A stretch of 64,000 bases of DNA from contig JADJSK010000007.1 in the NCBI GenBank assembly GCA_016711705.1, forward strand, positions 134,861 to 198,860. Reading direction: 5' to 3'. Origin of the DNA: Candidatus Brachybacter algidus. GTDB taxonomy: Bacteria > Bacteroidota > Bacteroidia > Chitinophagales > Saprospiraceae. The position numbers and the translations under genes are program-made. A model generated the notes under the pieces. That model was not told the DNA's origin. It saw only the letters and a program-made list of their open reading frames with translations, and did no database searches. How positions within the stretch are numbered: position 1 is the first letter of the stretch; each line of letters starts with the position of its first letter. Of this stretch, positions 1 through 8,831 are shown in pieces.

Positions 1-597
1 AATACTCGCAAACCATATATAGAAGAATATTGGCGTACCATACTCTTGCCTTTCCAATAATAATGATCCGATTACACTCAATACAAATAATATAAAACCT
101 GAGATGATCCAAATGCGATTGTATGTTGGATAATTTAAATCTTTTACTTCAACAGAATAATTGTCAAAATAAAAAATGAATTTAAGTTTATTAAAATCCC
201 ACAATAACATCATTATAATAGCAAATAACAGGAGTGAAGTAATTATCCAAGTACCTGTAAAATGAAGTGATATGGTAATAACCCATATATTAGAAATGAT
301 GAAGAAGAAGAATAGAGTTCCAAGAGTTGCAAAGCGCTGTGTCATTAATAAAAAAGCTGCAACTACTTGAGCCCAACCAATAAAATTCCAATAAATGCCT
401 GATTGAAAAAGACCTTCAAAAAAGAAACCTATTGGATTATCTATTCCGATTTGTGTAAATCTTAAACCCATGATTTTTTTAAGTCCTGAAGGAATAAAAG
501 CAAACGCAATTAAATAACGTGAAAGAATGACAATGGTATTTAACCACCTTTTACTTCTGATCCTACCGTAAGTGCTATTTATCTTTGTAAAGTTCAT
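1..597 (-). CDS. DoxX-like integral membrane protein (C-terminus beyond window)
   Basis: The reading frame is open from an ATG at 597 to the left edge of the window, so about 199 codons of the N-terminal part are present and the stop lies outside. After a short basic N-terminus (about 20 residues) come several hydrophobic segments: one around residues 20-40 ending in FAFIPSGLKKIMG, one near 65-85 (WNFIGWAQVVAAFLLM), then further ones to the edge. The 'IPSGLKKI.G' stretch after the first helix followed by an 'IGWAQ' helix is the pattern of DoxX/DoxD-like quinone-associated membrane proteins. The exact substrate is unknown. Membrane location is certain; the family call is moderate. Confidence 0.6.
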   Translation of the reverse strand, partial: MNFTKINSTYGRIRSKRWLNTIVILSRYLIAFAFIPSGLKKIMGLRFTQIGIDNPIGFFFEGLFQSGIYWNFIGWAQVVAAFLLMTQRFATLGTLFFFFIISNIWVITISLHFTGTWIITSLLLFAIIMMLLWDFNKLKFIFYFDNYSVEVKDLNYPTYNRIWIISGFILFVLSVIGSLLLERQEYGTPIFFYIWFASI

Positions 598-714
598 AAT
601 AAAGTTTGCTCGCTTTTGAGATTTTGTCCAATTGACTAACACTTAGTTTGGAGAATTAATTTGACATGCCTTTATATATTAATGAAAATCTAACGCATAA
701 ACATAACTCCCTTT

Positions 715-1335
715 CTACTTGGTAATTTTTATACTTGGTATCTTATATTGCGACACTTTATTTATTAGGTCTTTTCTATTACTTTTAAGAGAAATAAGAA
801 ATTGATTTGCAGCGGAAGCACCATATGCCCTGACGCTGACTCCAAAGAGCATTGCTGATTTATTTCCCGCCTTATCTATAAAAGACTTGTACCTGTATAC
901 ATTTCTTTCAAGAATACTAATACTGCCATCTGCTGCATTTGCCGTTAATAAGAAATCAAGTATATACTCATCAGTTTTGGGATTATGGATAATTTCATAA
1001 TTTATTATAGGATTGGTTTCTTTCATCTTTTTTATTTCAGCAATCTTGTTATTTACAATATCCTTCAAGTCTTGCTTTCCGGTGATCACATCTAATAAAA
1101 GCATAGTGTTATACTTGTCAGTACGATCTGATTTTACAAGATATTCCTGTTTATAATAATTCGCATTGGGGTGAGCACTCCAATTTAAAATATATGATTT
1201 GGTGTTAAACAATAAGGGGCCAGGTACACCCAAAAAATCAGTAACAGATTTATTTGTCTGTGATAAAGTCATATTTAAAAAGCAAAAGCTAATTACTGAT
1301 AGTAAAAATAATTTAATATTAATCTTTGTAAGCAT
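715..1335 (-). CDS. Hypothetical secreted protein, about 206 aa
   Basis: An N-terminal signal peptide is evident: basic start, hydrophobic core at about residues 8-24 (LFLLSVISFCFLNMTLS) and a likely cleavage at LSQ. The mature part (about 180 residues) is mixed alpha/beta with no cysteine pairs or catalytic motif that I recognise. A 'GKQDLKDIVNNKIAEIKKMKETNP' type helix lies mid-protein. It is probably periplasmic or outer-surface. It stands alone, 117 bp downstream of the DoxX-like start on the same strand. I do not assign a function. Confidence 0.6.
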   Translation of the reverse strand: MLTKINIKLFLLSVISFCFLNMTLSQTNKSVTDFLGVPGPLLFNTKSYILNWSAHPNANYYKQEYLVKSDRTDKYNTMLLLDVITGKQDLKDIVNNKIAEIKKMKETNPIINYEIIHNPKTDEYILDFLLTANAADGSISILERNVYRYKSFIDKAGNKSAMLFGVSVRAYGASAANQFLISLKSNRKDLINKVSQYKIPSIKITK

Positions 1336-1835
1336 TTTATTGGTTTATTTTATTTATTAGACATTGTTAAGTGGCGTTATTCAATTAAGAATGCAAAGGT
1401 ATATTATTATAGATTTTTTAGTAAAAATAATAAGGATACGGTAGCTTCTAATGAGTTAACGGGCATTAAACTGAATTATTAGACCTTCTAATGCGAAACT
1501 GAATTATTTAAATTACCAATATTTTGCCTTAAAAAGGAGAACCTTACTATACCTTGCCGTTATTTATTTTTTGAACTTGAATAGCGCAACATTTAGAAAA
1601 TGGTATTAGGTATGAAAGTCAATTAGCCAAACAGAAACTTCAAGATGGATTATTACGAATTTCAATTCCGAATTATACAGTTTTCTTCAGGGTATTGGTT
1701 GCATTTTGATGGTGATAATCAAGGGCAAAGAAAAGTCCGCATAAAAGAGAATATATTTTCATGTATCTAACTTATTTTTTAAAAAAAACAGAGTTAATAG
1801 AACTTAACTAATATATTGCACCGCATCTTCCCATG
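1336..1835. other. Gene-poor interval with one doubtful small reading frame
   Basis: This 500 bp AT-rich interval has no well-supported gene. A 41-codon plus-strand frame at 1645-1770 (start MDYYEFQFRIIQF) is the only coherent one. It has no recognisable family and may be a gene remnant. No clear hairpin terminator is visible. Confidence 0.4.
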
Positions 1836-2273
1836 TCAATCGGGTTCTGTATGTTTATTCTCAAGCCCGAATCTAATCGCCTCCTGGAGCAAATTAACAT
1901 CTATATCTTTTAGGCTTTTGAACTTAATGCAATAACTGCTCACACTAGCCTTGCCAATTTTCTCTGCATAAGTATTGACTAAGTATTTCTTATCATTAAT
2001 GCCAAGGATATAAACAGAAATTCCAGTCGTGTTTGCGCTGATACCAATTTGATAAAATTCTTTGGTTTTGCCATCAGCATATTTAATATTATAAGAACCA
2101 TATCCGATATTAGGATTAGAAACAATTTTATTTTCATTGTTTTTGCCGTCCAGAAACCATAATTTGCAACTTGGTAATATTTGCTGGATGTAAGAGTGCA
2201 GCATTTGAATCCCAATGCGCTTCTGCTCAGTTTGGAGGTCAATATATTCTTGAATTTGTTCTTCTACTTTCAT
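1836..2273 (-). CDS. DUF1801 (YdhG-like) domain protein
   Basis: About 145 residues, the usual length of the DUF1801/YdhG family. The family hallmark is visible in the centre: a tryptophan/leucine-rich strand (CKLWFLDGK), then 'NPNIGYGSYNIKYADGKTKEF' and a following beta strand 'ISVYILG'. A C-terminal helix ends with a 'LKDIDVNLLQEAIRFGLE' type segment. The protein is cytosolic, with no signal or membrane segment. DUF1801 proteins have no agreed biochemical role. I chose the ATG at 2273 over the TTG two codons upstream. It is 28 bp downstream of the reductase gene on the same strand, so co-transcription is possible. Confidence 0.75.
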   Translation of the reverse strand: MKVEEQIQEYIDLQTEQKRIGIQMLHSYIQQILPSCKLWFLDGKNNENKIVSNPNIGYGSYNIKYADGKTKEFYQIGISANTTGISVYILGINDKKYLVNTYAEKIGKASVSSYCIKFKSLKDIDVNLLQEAIRFGLENKHTEPD

Positions 2274-2301
2274 AAACAATGAAGGTAATACTTTTTATAA
2301 G

Positions 2302-2856
2302 TTAGCTATTATTTTTTGGTTCATAGCATAGATTTACGGCACCACTACTAAATGTTTTTGTTCCAAGAAGTTTAAAAGTAGACCGATCATTTAAATTCTC
2401 AAACAATGGCAACCCGCCTCCAGCTATTACAGGATGTACACAAAGTTGCAATTCATCAATTAAATTTAATTTGATTAATTGAATAATTAAACTTCGGCTG
2501 CCAACTAAAATATCCTTTCCAGATTGCGACTTGAGTTCATAAACTAGATGCTCAATGGTTTTATTTGTCAAATCTGCGCTATGCCAATCTAATTTATTCA
2601 AAGTATTTGAAAAAACAATTTTTGGTATGTTATCCATTGCAACTGCAAAGTCGTCCATTGATTTTTCGCCAGATGGATTTTGTACTAAATCTCGCCAATA
2701 TTCCATGAGTTGATAGGTTATTCTGCCATAAAGAATTATGTCTGCGTTTCTTAACATATCAGCGAAGTGTTCGTGTATTTCTGCATCAGGTAACATCCCT
2801 GTATGATCACAAAAACCATCAATTGTCATATTGATTCCTGCAATTATTTTTCTCAT
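2302..2856 (-). CDS. RibD C-terminal / dihydrofolate reductase-like protein
   Basis: A 184-residue stand-alone RibD_C (DHFR-fold) protein. Visible features in order: the N-terminal strand and loop 'IAGINMTIDGFCDHTG' (typical 'S.DG' start of these proteins), 'ADIILYGRITYQLMEYW' (the 'GR.T' nucleotide loop), 'KIVFSNTL', 'KDILVGSRSLIIQLIKLNLIDEL' (the 'GS..L...L...gLiDE' signature) and 'HPVIAGGGLPLF'. Members bind NAD(P)H, and the stand-alone versions mostly have no known substrate. It is cytosolic. The ATG at 2856 gives a full-length family protein. Confidence 0.8.
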   Translation of the reverse strand: MRKIIAGINMTIDGFCDHTGMLPDAEIHEHFADMLRNADIILYGRITYQLMEYWRDLVQNPSGEKSMDDFAVAMDNIPKIVFSNTLNKLDWHSADLTNKTIEHLVYELKSQSGKDILVGSRSLIIQLIKLNLIDELQLCVHPVIAGGGLPLFENLNDRSTFKLLGTKTFSSGAVNLCYEPKNNS

Positions 2857-3008
2857 TTCAATTTCAGATTATTGTTTGTTTTATAAATGATTAACAAAAT
2901 TAATTTCAAATAAGAATAATTGAAATAGAGAATACAAACAGTTAAGGAATAGAGCGCAGCTAAAGTCCTTCTATTCAATAACTAATTTTCCAAGTCCACT
3001 CTTACATA

Positions 3009-5225
3009 CTACCTTCCTCCCGGAGGACAATGCATCTTTAAATAATTTGTATATAATGTTGCCAGATGCAAACTAGTGCCAGCACCTTCATAGATTCCGT
3101 GAGATCTATTTGGATAAGGCATAAATTGAAATTGTTTATTGTATTTAATCAACTCATTTAATAACATATCAGCGTTTTGATAATGGACATTATCATCTCC
3201 GGTACCGTGAATGTACAATAAATTACCTGTTAAATTCTTTGCATAAGTAATAGGGGAACCAGCGATAAAATCTTCTTTATTTTCCTGTGGCAGACCCATA
3301 TAACGCTCCTGGTATATATTATCATAAGTCAATTGATTTGCAACAGCCGCAATTGCAATTCCTGTTTTATAAATTTCCGGATGTTGAAACATCAAGTTTA
3401 ATGTAGCAGAACCTCCTCCACTCCATCCCCATACAGCCACTCTTTCAGGATCTATAAAATCCCATTTCAAAATTTCTTTTGCTGCCATAGCTTGATCGTT
3501 AATATTAATAACGCCAATTTTTCTATATATAGACTTTCTCCATTCACGACCTTTTGGAGCAGGTGTACCTCGGTTATCTAAAGAAATGTATATGTATCCA
3601 TCTTCAGCCATGTCACCCATATACAAACCATTTTGATCCGCCCCATAAGTGTCTGTTACCGTAGTACCTGCCGGTTCAGAATATACATAAAATACCACAG
3701 GATATTTCTTCTTTGGATCAAAATTTGAAGGTTTTACCATCCATCCGTCCATTTGTATATTGTCAGTAGTTGTTATGGTGAAAAATTCTGTATTTGACTT
3801 TTTCTCTAGGTTTTTTAAGTTATTAACGATGCTTTCACCTTCAGTTAAAGATTTTTGGTTGGCAACTGTAATAAACTCTTTAGTTGGCGGTGTAAAATAA
3901 TTTGAAAATGTATGTTCGGCATAAGTGCCGTTCGAAGAAAATGAATAATCGTGGCTTCCCATTAGGCTTTCCGGACTCAATAATTCACTCTTTCCTTTTC
4001 CGTTTAATTTAGTTCTATATAAATATTTTTGAGTAGCATTAGCTGGTGAAGCTAGATAATAAACATACCCTTCCTTCTGATTGATGTATTTTAAATCGAT
4101 AACATCGTAATCACCTTTTGTAATAAGCACTTCCGGCTTACCTTCTAAAGAAACTTGGTATAAGTGTCTCCAACCGTCTTTCTCTGATGCCCAAAGAATA
4201 CACTTAGATTCATTCATAAAATTAAAATTATTGGTGTAATCAATTTTATAAGGATTGCCTGTTTGAAATAAATCAACCCATGCCTCATCCGATTCCTCTT
4301 GAATCACTTTTGCACTTCCATTTATAGCATTTACAAGAAATAATTTGCTATTATTTTGCTTCCTGTTTAATTGTTGAATTAATAAATTATTAGTGCCGGG
4401 AATAAATTCCATTCTTACTAGATAATGCTGTGAAGCATCTCCGGGAATATTCATCCAAGTAGTTTTAATATCCGATATATGTACTACACCTACTTTGCAA
4501 GCTGAAGGTGTTTCGCCAACTTTAGGATATTCCAATGGGACCAATTGTGAATAAATTGAATCTGTATTGTTAATCATATAAAACTTCTTGATAGCACTTG
4601 CATCGATCTGCCAATAAGCAATAGATTTACTATCGGGACTCCAGCGAAAACCATCTCTGCAAGCAAATTCTTCCTCGTAGGCCCAGTCAAAAGTTCCGTT
4701 TATTATGGCAACCGTTCCGTTGGAAGTTAAGGGTTGAATTTTGCCACTTTCATAATCTTCACTGTATAAATTGTTATCAGAAACATAGGCTAAAGTATTC
4801 CCATCAGGAGAAAATTTTGCAAACATCAGAGAAGAAGGAGGCAACCCTTTTCCAAGTTGCGTTAAACTATTCGTCTTAAAATTAAAAACCCAATAATCTC
4901 CTTTTGTATTTAATCTCCATACTCTTTTAGTATTGGTAAACAAAAGCACCTTTTGTTGGTCTAATGAAAATGAAAAATGTGCAACTTCTAATGGTTTTGA
5001 TTTTCCAATTGGAGTTAGCTGCTCTTTAGAAATAACCGTTTTTACTACTTTATCGGGCAGTGTATAAGTAAGTAATTGATTTTTTTCCAACTTAAAATAA
5101 GAGTCTCCATCATTCGTCCAGTTTACCTGCGCTTCTCCATAAATGCTGAAAGAGATAAAGCAAATAAATAAAAAAGATTTAAGGTTATAAAGATTGATTT
5201 TAAAGTGATGGTTAATATTTATCAT
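3009..5225 (-). CDS. S9 family peptidase, dipeptidyl peptidase IV type
   Basis: About 738 residues, starting with a signal sequence (hydrophobic 'SFLFICFISFSIY' before AQ). The N-terminal two-thirds is the DPP IV beta-propeller, including the 'DWAYEEEF' glutamate motif that binds the substrate N-terminus in this family. The C-terminal alpha/beta hydrolase domain carries the nucleophile in GWSGGG (Ser about residue 600), Asp in HGTGDDNVHY (about 676) and His in NRSHGIYEG (about 708). All three catalytic residues are present. It should release X-Pro or X-Ala dipeptides in the periplasm. I chose the ATG at 5225 because it places the signal peptide at the N-terminus; an upstream ATG at 5306 adds 27 residues that look untranslated. 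Confidence 0.9.
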   Translation of the reverse strand: MININHHFKINLYNLKSFLFICFISFSIYGEAQVNWTNDGDSYFKLEKNQLLTYTLPDKVVKTVISKEQLTPIGKSKPLEVAHFSFSLDQQKVLLFTNTKRVWRLNTKGDYWVFNFKTNSLTQLGKGLPPSSLMFAKFSPDGNTLAYVSDNNLYSEDYESGKIQPLTSNGTVAIINGTFDWAYEEEFACRDGFRWSPDSKSIAYWQIDASAIKKFYMINNTDSIYSQLVPLEYPKVGETPSACKVGVVHISDIKTTWMNIPGDASQHYLVRMEFIPGTNNLLIQQLNRKQNNSKLFLVNAINGSAKVIQEESDEAWVDLFQTGNPYKIDYTNNFNFMNESKCILWASEKDGWRHLYQVSLEGKPEVLITKGDYDVIDLKYINQKEGYVYYLASPANATQKYLYRTKLNGKGKSELLSPESLMGSHDYSFSSNGTYAEHTFSNYFTPPTKEFITVANQKSLTEGESIVNNLKNLEKKSNTEFFTITTTDNIQMDGWMVKPSNFDPKKKYPVVFYVYSEPAGTTVTDTYGADQNGLYMGDMAEDGYIYISLDNRGTPAPKGREWRKSIYRKIGVININDQAMAAKEILKWDFIDPERVAVWGWSGGGSATLNLMFQHPEIYKTGIAIAAVANQLTYDNIYQERYMGLPQENKEDFIAGSPITYAKNLTGNLLYIHGTGDDNVHYQNADMLLNELIKYNKQFQFMPYPNRSHGIYEGAGTSLHLATLYTNYLKMHCPPGGR

Positions 5226-5308
5226 TGATCGATACATTTGGTATAATTTACAATTTATTCCAAAAGTAACAAAATCATTTATTTTTGTTACGAATAACGA
5301 AAGCAATC

Positions 5309-5884
5309 CTAGTATTTCTCATTCTTTCTTTCAGCCATCTTAAATCCAATAAAAATTAATCCACTACAAATTATTAACCCAACAATAGCAGGAACGATGA
5401 TCGACTTCCCAGATTCACCAGCATTTTGTAAGCTCCAAACTATTTTGCCAGTCGCCATCAAAGTGACAACCCCGAGCCCCGCTGCCAAACTTCTTTTCCA
5501 AAAGGCAAGTCCTAATCCAAAGAATGAAAGAGGGACAGTAAGAATCAACAATATTTTTTTATAATCCCAGTAGCCATAAAGCCAGTCTTTTTCAAATTGA
5601 AGGAAAGTCTTAACATTTTCACTTACAACCTCTGGTCTGCTAAACCAAAACATACTAGTAAAAAGGCAAAAAATGGTTATTGAAATTCCTGTCCAATTCC
5701 TTTTGTAGGCAAAAAAACAAAACGGGATTAAAAAGATTGGTCTAATATACCAGCTCCATTGATTATGATGTCTATCGAAAACCCAATCAAAGAAGGTTTG
5801 ATTTATCATAAATACCGACAAAAAAATACTTGTCAATATCAAGAATAATAGGGCAATTGTTTTATCCGAATAAATTTTTTTCAT
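5309..5884 (-). CDS. Hypothetical multi-pass membrane protein
   Basis: About 191 residues with five to six hydrophobic segments: N-terminal 'IALLFLILTSIFLSVFMI', 'WYIRPIFLIPFCFFAY', 'ISITIFCLFTSMFWF', 'ILLILTVPLSFFGLGLAF' and 'VPAIVGLIICSGLIFIGF'. The loop after the first helix is rich in aromatic and histidine residues ('FDWVFDRHHNQWSWYIRP'). The short basic tail is probably cytosolic. I do not recognise a family. The ATG at 5884 (MKKIYSDK) is preferred over one six codons upstream. It lies 66 bp downstream of the COG4705 membrane gene, so the two may form a membrane-protein pair. Confidence 0.6.
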   Translation of the reverse strand: MKKIYSDKTIALLFLILTSIFLSVFMINQTFFDWVFDRHHNQWSWYIRPIFLIPFCFFAYKRNWTGISITIFCLFTSMFWFSRPEVVSENVKTFLQFEKDWLYGYWDYKKILLILTVPLSFFGLGLAFWKRSLAAGLGVVTLMATGKIVWSLQNAGESGKSIIVPAIVGLIICSGLIFIGFKMAERKNEKY

Positions 5885-5950
5885 TTTATTTCTTCCACCC
5901 ATAAGTTATTTTCTGAGTCAAAAATTATTGTATGTCCTCATTTGAGTTAC

Positions 5951-6703
5951 TTAGGTCGCGTTTTTCAAAGTTTTATGGGAAAATAATATTAGCAGAATCA
6001 TTAATGATATCGAAATTACCGAAGCATTCAAAGTTCCTAAATCTAAACCACCTTTCGCTATTGGTTTAGTTAGAAAATCTCCAAATGTTGCTCCAAAAGG
6101 TCTCGTAAAGACAAATGCAACCCAAAAGAGAAATATCTGATTTATTTTTGTCAGATAGTGCAATAGTATAACTATTAAGATAATTCCAGCTGTGATTAAA
6201 GCTCCATTTAAATAAGTTAATCCGATTACATCACTCAAATAATCTCCAAATGCTGTGCCCAAGCTATTTGAAAATAGTATTGCAATCCAATAGTAAATTT
6301 CTTTGTTCATATCGGTAATCGGGTAGACGCTCAACGATTGGAATTTTTTGTACCAAAGAAACAATGTCAAAACCAAGCCTGATAATAAAACCAAACTTCC
6401 CATAGTATAACCCAAATGCAAGCTTCTATCCATGAAATCAGATATTTCTGTGCCAAGAGTAGTGGTTGCAATGATGACTGCCCAAAAGAATACGGGTATA
6501 TATTTTTTTACTTTAAGTTGAATAAAAAGTACTATTAAAAAGAAAATCAAGGTAATTATAATTCCAGTCAGATAACCAAGGTTTAATGTCATTGACAAAT
6601 AGTCCCCTAAAGTTTCACCAAGGGTTGTGGCGACAATTTTCATAAGCCAAAAAAGCAGTGTAATTTCTGCAACCTTATTAAATTTTAAGTTATTTTCCGT
6701 CAT
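5951..6703 (-). CDS. COG4705-type membrane protein with four internal repeats
   Basis: A 250-residue protein with about eight membrane helices. A motif recurs four times after every second helix: 'TLGETLGDYLS', 'TLGTEISDFMD', 'SLGTAFGDYLS' and 'PFGATFGDFLT', each followed by '..L.LG.L.G'. The fourfold repeat with conserved acidic residues inside the membrane is the hallmark of the 'uncharacterised membrane-anchored protein' group COG4705. Ion or manganese handling has been proposed from context elsewhere, but nothing here proves it. The gene ends 66 bp before the next membrane gene. A fold-back repeat element begins 105 bp upstream of its start. Confidence 0.75.
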   Translation of the reverse strand: MTENNLKFNKVAEITLLFWLMKIVATTLGETLGDYLSMTLNLGYLTGIIITLIFFLIVLFIQLKVKKYIPVFFWAVIIATTTLGTEISDFMDRSLHLGYTMGSLVLLSGLVLTLFLWYKKFQSLSVYPITDMNKEIYYWIAILFSNSLGTAFGDYLSDVIGLTYLNGALITAGIILIVILLHYLTKINQIFLFWVAFVFTRPFGATFGDFLTKPIAKGGLDLGTLNASVISISLMILLILFSHKTLKNAT

Positions 6704-6808
6704 ATAATTATAATAGTTAATGCCACAATCAATAAATTGAAAAATTTATCTTCCCATTAATGTCGGTTACATGAAGAGTCAATTGATATGAACAATTATT
6801 ATAATGGT

Positions 6809-7147
6809 ACTTAAGTTTCGGTAGTAAAATTTTTCTTTTTGAAGATTTTTTTAAATTTTAATAAAATGTTAGGTATTAGAAGCTTGTCCGACAAAGCTAT
6901 AGCGAAGGCGGGGTAGATTTTAGTCACTCACGTGCAGGATCCATCAATCACATGGATATTTTTTCTATTAAACCTTTTAAAGAAAAAATATGGATCAATT
7001 GACTAACCTCCCCGCCGTCACTTTGGCTAGTCGGGCAAGCATCTAACATCTAATACGAAAAGCAAATATAAACAAGACCAATTATATAATTCCAATTCGT
7101 ATAACATCAGCAATCTACCTTTGTTTCTTAACTGCGGAAACTTGAGT
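6809..7147. mobile_element. MITE-like fold-back element, copy A
   Basis: First of four related copies. It starts ACTTAAGTTTCGG and ends with CGGAAACTTGAGT, imperfect inverted termini of about 13 bp. The interior is itself largely palindromic: both arms carry versions of ATGTTAGATGTTAGA, GCTTG-CCG, GGCGGGG and ATATTTTTTCT, meeting at an AT-rich centre near 6985. Flanks are AATGGT on the left and AATGTT on the right (5 of 6 match), consistent with a decayed target duplication. It is the longest copy, because about 60 bp bounded by its own inverted words (ATACGAA/TTCGTAT) interrupts the right arm. It has no coding capacity. Confidence 0.75.
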
Positions 7148-7269
7148 AATGTTCTATTGGGTAGATATATTTAGATAAAACCTAAACAAATCTACCCAAA
7201 AAACAATACTATTTTAATATATTATGAACTTAGATTTTAAGCCATCCTCAAAAAATCAAATGAGCCAAA

Positions 7270-8013
7270 TCAATCCTTAATTAAACGAACAGAAAACCAG
7301 TGCCCTTTGAAGTAGTAATCGCTCCCTCCTTTAGTGTAATGTCTTTCCAGGCTGCTACTCTCATACCTAAGACTGCGGCCATATGCAGAACCAAAAGCAT
7401 CAGACTCATCTCTCTCTGTAGAACTCCACCAATGGCCGTATATTCCAACGACATCGGCAAAACCATAACAATAATTGCGTCCTCCACCTGGAAGCGCTGT
7501 AAAGCCTGTTTCATTTGTAGCACCGGAGTTAGGGCTTGACCAATGTTTAATTCCGCTCTCTTTTAACTTTCCTCCTGCAACACTTTCACCACCTAAATAG
7601 TCAGATAATTGTTCCCAATCATCTTCTGTAGGAACGTGCCAGCCCTCAGGGGCGAGAATTCCGGTGTTTACCGCATACCAGTTATAAAGTCGCCCGTAGG
7701 CGGCTACGTAGCTCTCAAGATCGTCATAATTGCAATAAGCTCCTTGTAAGCTTTCGTTATTACAACCCCATTCATCACTAGTAACTTTTATTATTTCATC
7801 ACCATTATTGTATTTGGTAGTTTTTAGGTTTTCTGCCATCCAAACCTGAGAACCAATTTTAACGGTTTTGTAAGTATTCCCATCGATATCTTTCATTGTA
7901 CCAGCACCTTGAACATCGTCTACCGGATCATCAGTTTTGTTACAACCTAAAACAAAAGTAGATAGCATCCCCACTAATAAAAGCAGTTGGTTAAAATGTT
8001 TTATTTTTTTCAT
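7270..8013 (-). CDS. FISUMP-domain lipoprotein
   Basis: A 247-residue secreted lipoprotein. The signal peptide ends in a lipobox with Cys24 (FVLGC). The mature part carries the Fibrobacter succinogenes major paralogous domain (TIGR02145): 'GTMKDIDGNTYKTVKIGSQVWMAENLKTTKYN', then 'YGRLYNWYAV', 'APEGWHVPTEDDW', 'TGFTALPGGGR' and 'WWSSTE', ending 'FSVRLIKD'. These are the canonical landmarks in the correct order, so the domain is complete. Members are outer-surface proteins of unknown biochemical role, widespread in Bacteroidota and Fibrobacteres. It stands alone; fold-back copy A lies 120 bp downstream. Confidence 0.88.
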   Translation of the reverse strand: MKKIKHFNQLLLLVGMLSTFVLGCNKTDDPVDDVQGAGTMKDIDGNTYKTVKIGSQVWMAENLKTTKYNNGDEIIKVTSDEWGCNNESLQGAYCNYDDLESYVAAYGRLYNWYAVNTGILAPEGWHVPTEDDWEQLSDYLGGESVAGGKLKESGIKHWSSPNSGATNETGFTALPGGGRNYCYGFADVVGIYGHWWSSTERDESDAFGSAYGRSLRYESSSLERHYTKGGSDYYFKGHWFSVRLIKD

Positions 8014-8129
8014 AATAATTTGATTTTTAATTTGTGTTTAATTTATTAATTACAATTCAATTAGACAGGTGAGTGTTGAGTGATCTGTTGAATCGGCATT
8101 TCATAATGTTATCTCTTATGTTTTGAAAG

Positions 8130-8417
8130 TTATTTAATAAGTAATAGTTGACTTTCTTTGATTCCTTTCACCCAATGTTTTACCATTGGCTCTATATTTA
8201 CATAATCACCTGACTTCAATGTTTCTTTTAAACCTGTCTCGTTTTCAAAGACCGCTTCTCCTTCAATACATACTAAAAGTGCAGGAATTTTGGAGACATG
8301 CTCTTGCAACAGCTCTCCTCTGAGAATCCGCATTGATGCTGCCTGTCCCATATCACTTTTAAAGATCGTAATTGCTGAAACAGGTTTGTCCTCTGTGTGT
8401 AATTGTTTTATGTTCAT
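8130..8417 (-). CDS. Small cupin-like protein (last gene of the TetR operon)
   Basis: A 95-residue single-domain cupin-type beta barrel: 'LLQEHVSKIPALLVCIEGEAVFENETG' (first cupin motif region) followed by 'LKSGDYVNIEPMVKHWVKG' (second motif, with the histidine of 'P...HW'). The first-motif histidine pair is replaced by 'QEHV', so metal binding is uncertain. It is cytosolic. It starts 21 bp downstream of the DUF302 gene and ends the run of closely spaced minus-strand genes that begins at 12933. Small cupins next to DUF302 proteins suggest a redox- or small-molecule-sensing accessory role, which is inference only. Confidence 0.7.
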   Translation of the reverse strand: MNIKQLHTEDKPVSAITIFKSDMGQAASMRILRGELLQEHVSKIPALLVCIEGEAVFENETGLKETLKSGDYVNIEPMVKHWVKGIKESQLLLIK

Positions 8418-8438
8418 TATTATTATTTTATAATTGCT

Positions 8439-8828
8439 TTAAATATTGTTAAGAACAGTTATTAGTTTTTCTTGTACTTCATTCGCTGCTGTTTCCAGAG
8501 CTGCATTTCCAACTGCACCCATTGCCACTGATGGAGCAATCATTGCGATCTCTATATCACCATTTGATAATTCGCGTAAGGTTACATTGCAAGGCAGCAT
8601 CGTGCTAATAGTAGGTTCAATACTTAACACTTTGTCTGCATATTCAGGATTACAAGCTCCCAGGATAATATGAGGTAAATACTCTTTATCCAGTTTCTTC
8701 TTCATGATTGCTTGTAAATCAATTTCAGTAAGAACTCCGAACCCTTGTTTCTTCAATTCTTCTTCCACCTTTGTTCGTAAAGCAACTATTGTAGTTCCTG
8801 CAACTATTTTTGAATTGTAATATTTCAT
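8439..8828 (-). CDS. DUF302 family protein
   Basis: A 129-residue cytosolic protein with the DUF302 pattern: 'EELKKQGFGVLTEIDLQAIMKKKLD' (helix-strand-helix), 'HIILGACNPEYADKVLSIEPTISTMLPCNVTLREL' (the family's 'LGaCnP..A...L...p..g.lLPC.v.v' core with both cysteines), and a C-terminal helix. The two cysteines of 'GACNP' and 'LPCNV' are present. DUF302 proteins occur with sulfur, metal or redox functions, but no activity is established. The gene is 3 bp downstream of the heme-binding DUF3365 gene, which strongly suggests one transcript. Confidence 0.88.
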   Translation of the reverse strand: MKYYNSKIVAGTTIVALRTKVEEELKKQGFGVLTEIDLQAIMKKKLDKEYLPHIILGACNPEYADKVLSIEPTISTMLPCNVTLRELSNGDIEIAMIAPSVAMGAVGNAALETAANEVQEKLITVLNNI

Positions 8829-8831
8829 ATC

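Noticed and set aside
7281..7539. Alternative frames (both strands) inside the FISUMP lipoprotein gene
   Set aside because: Overlap a complete, well-supported domain in the main frame.
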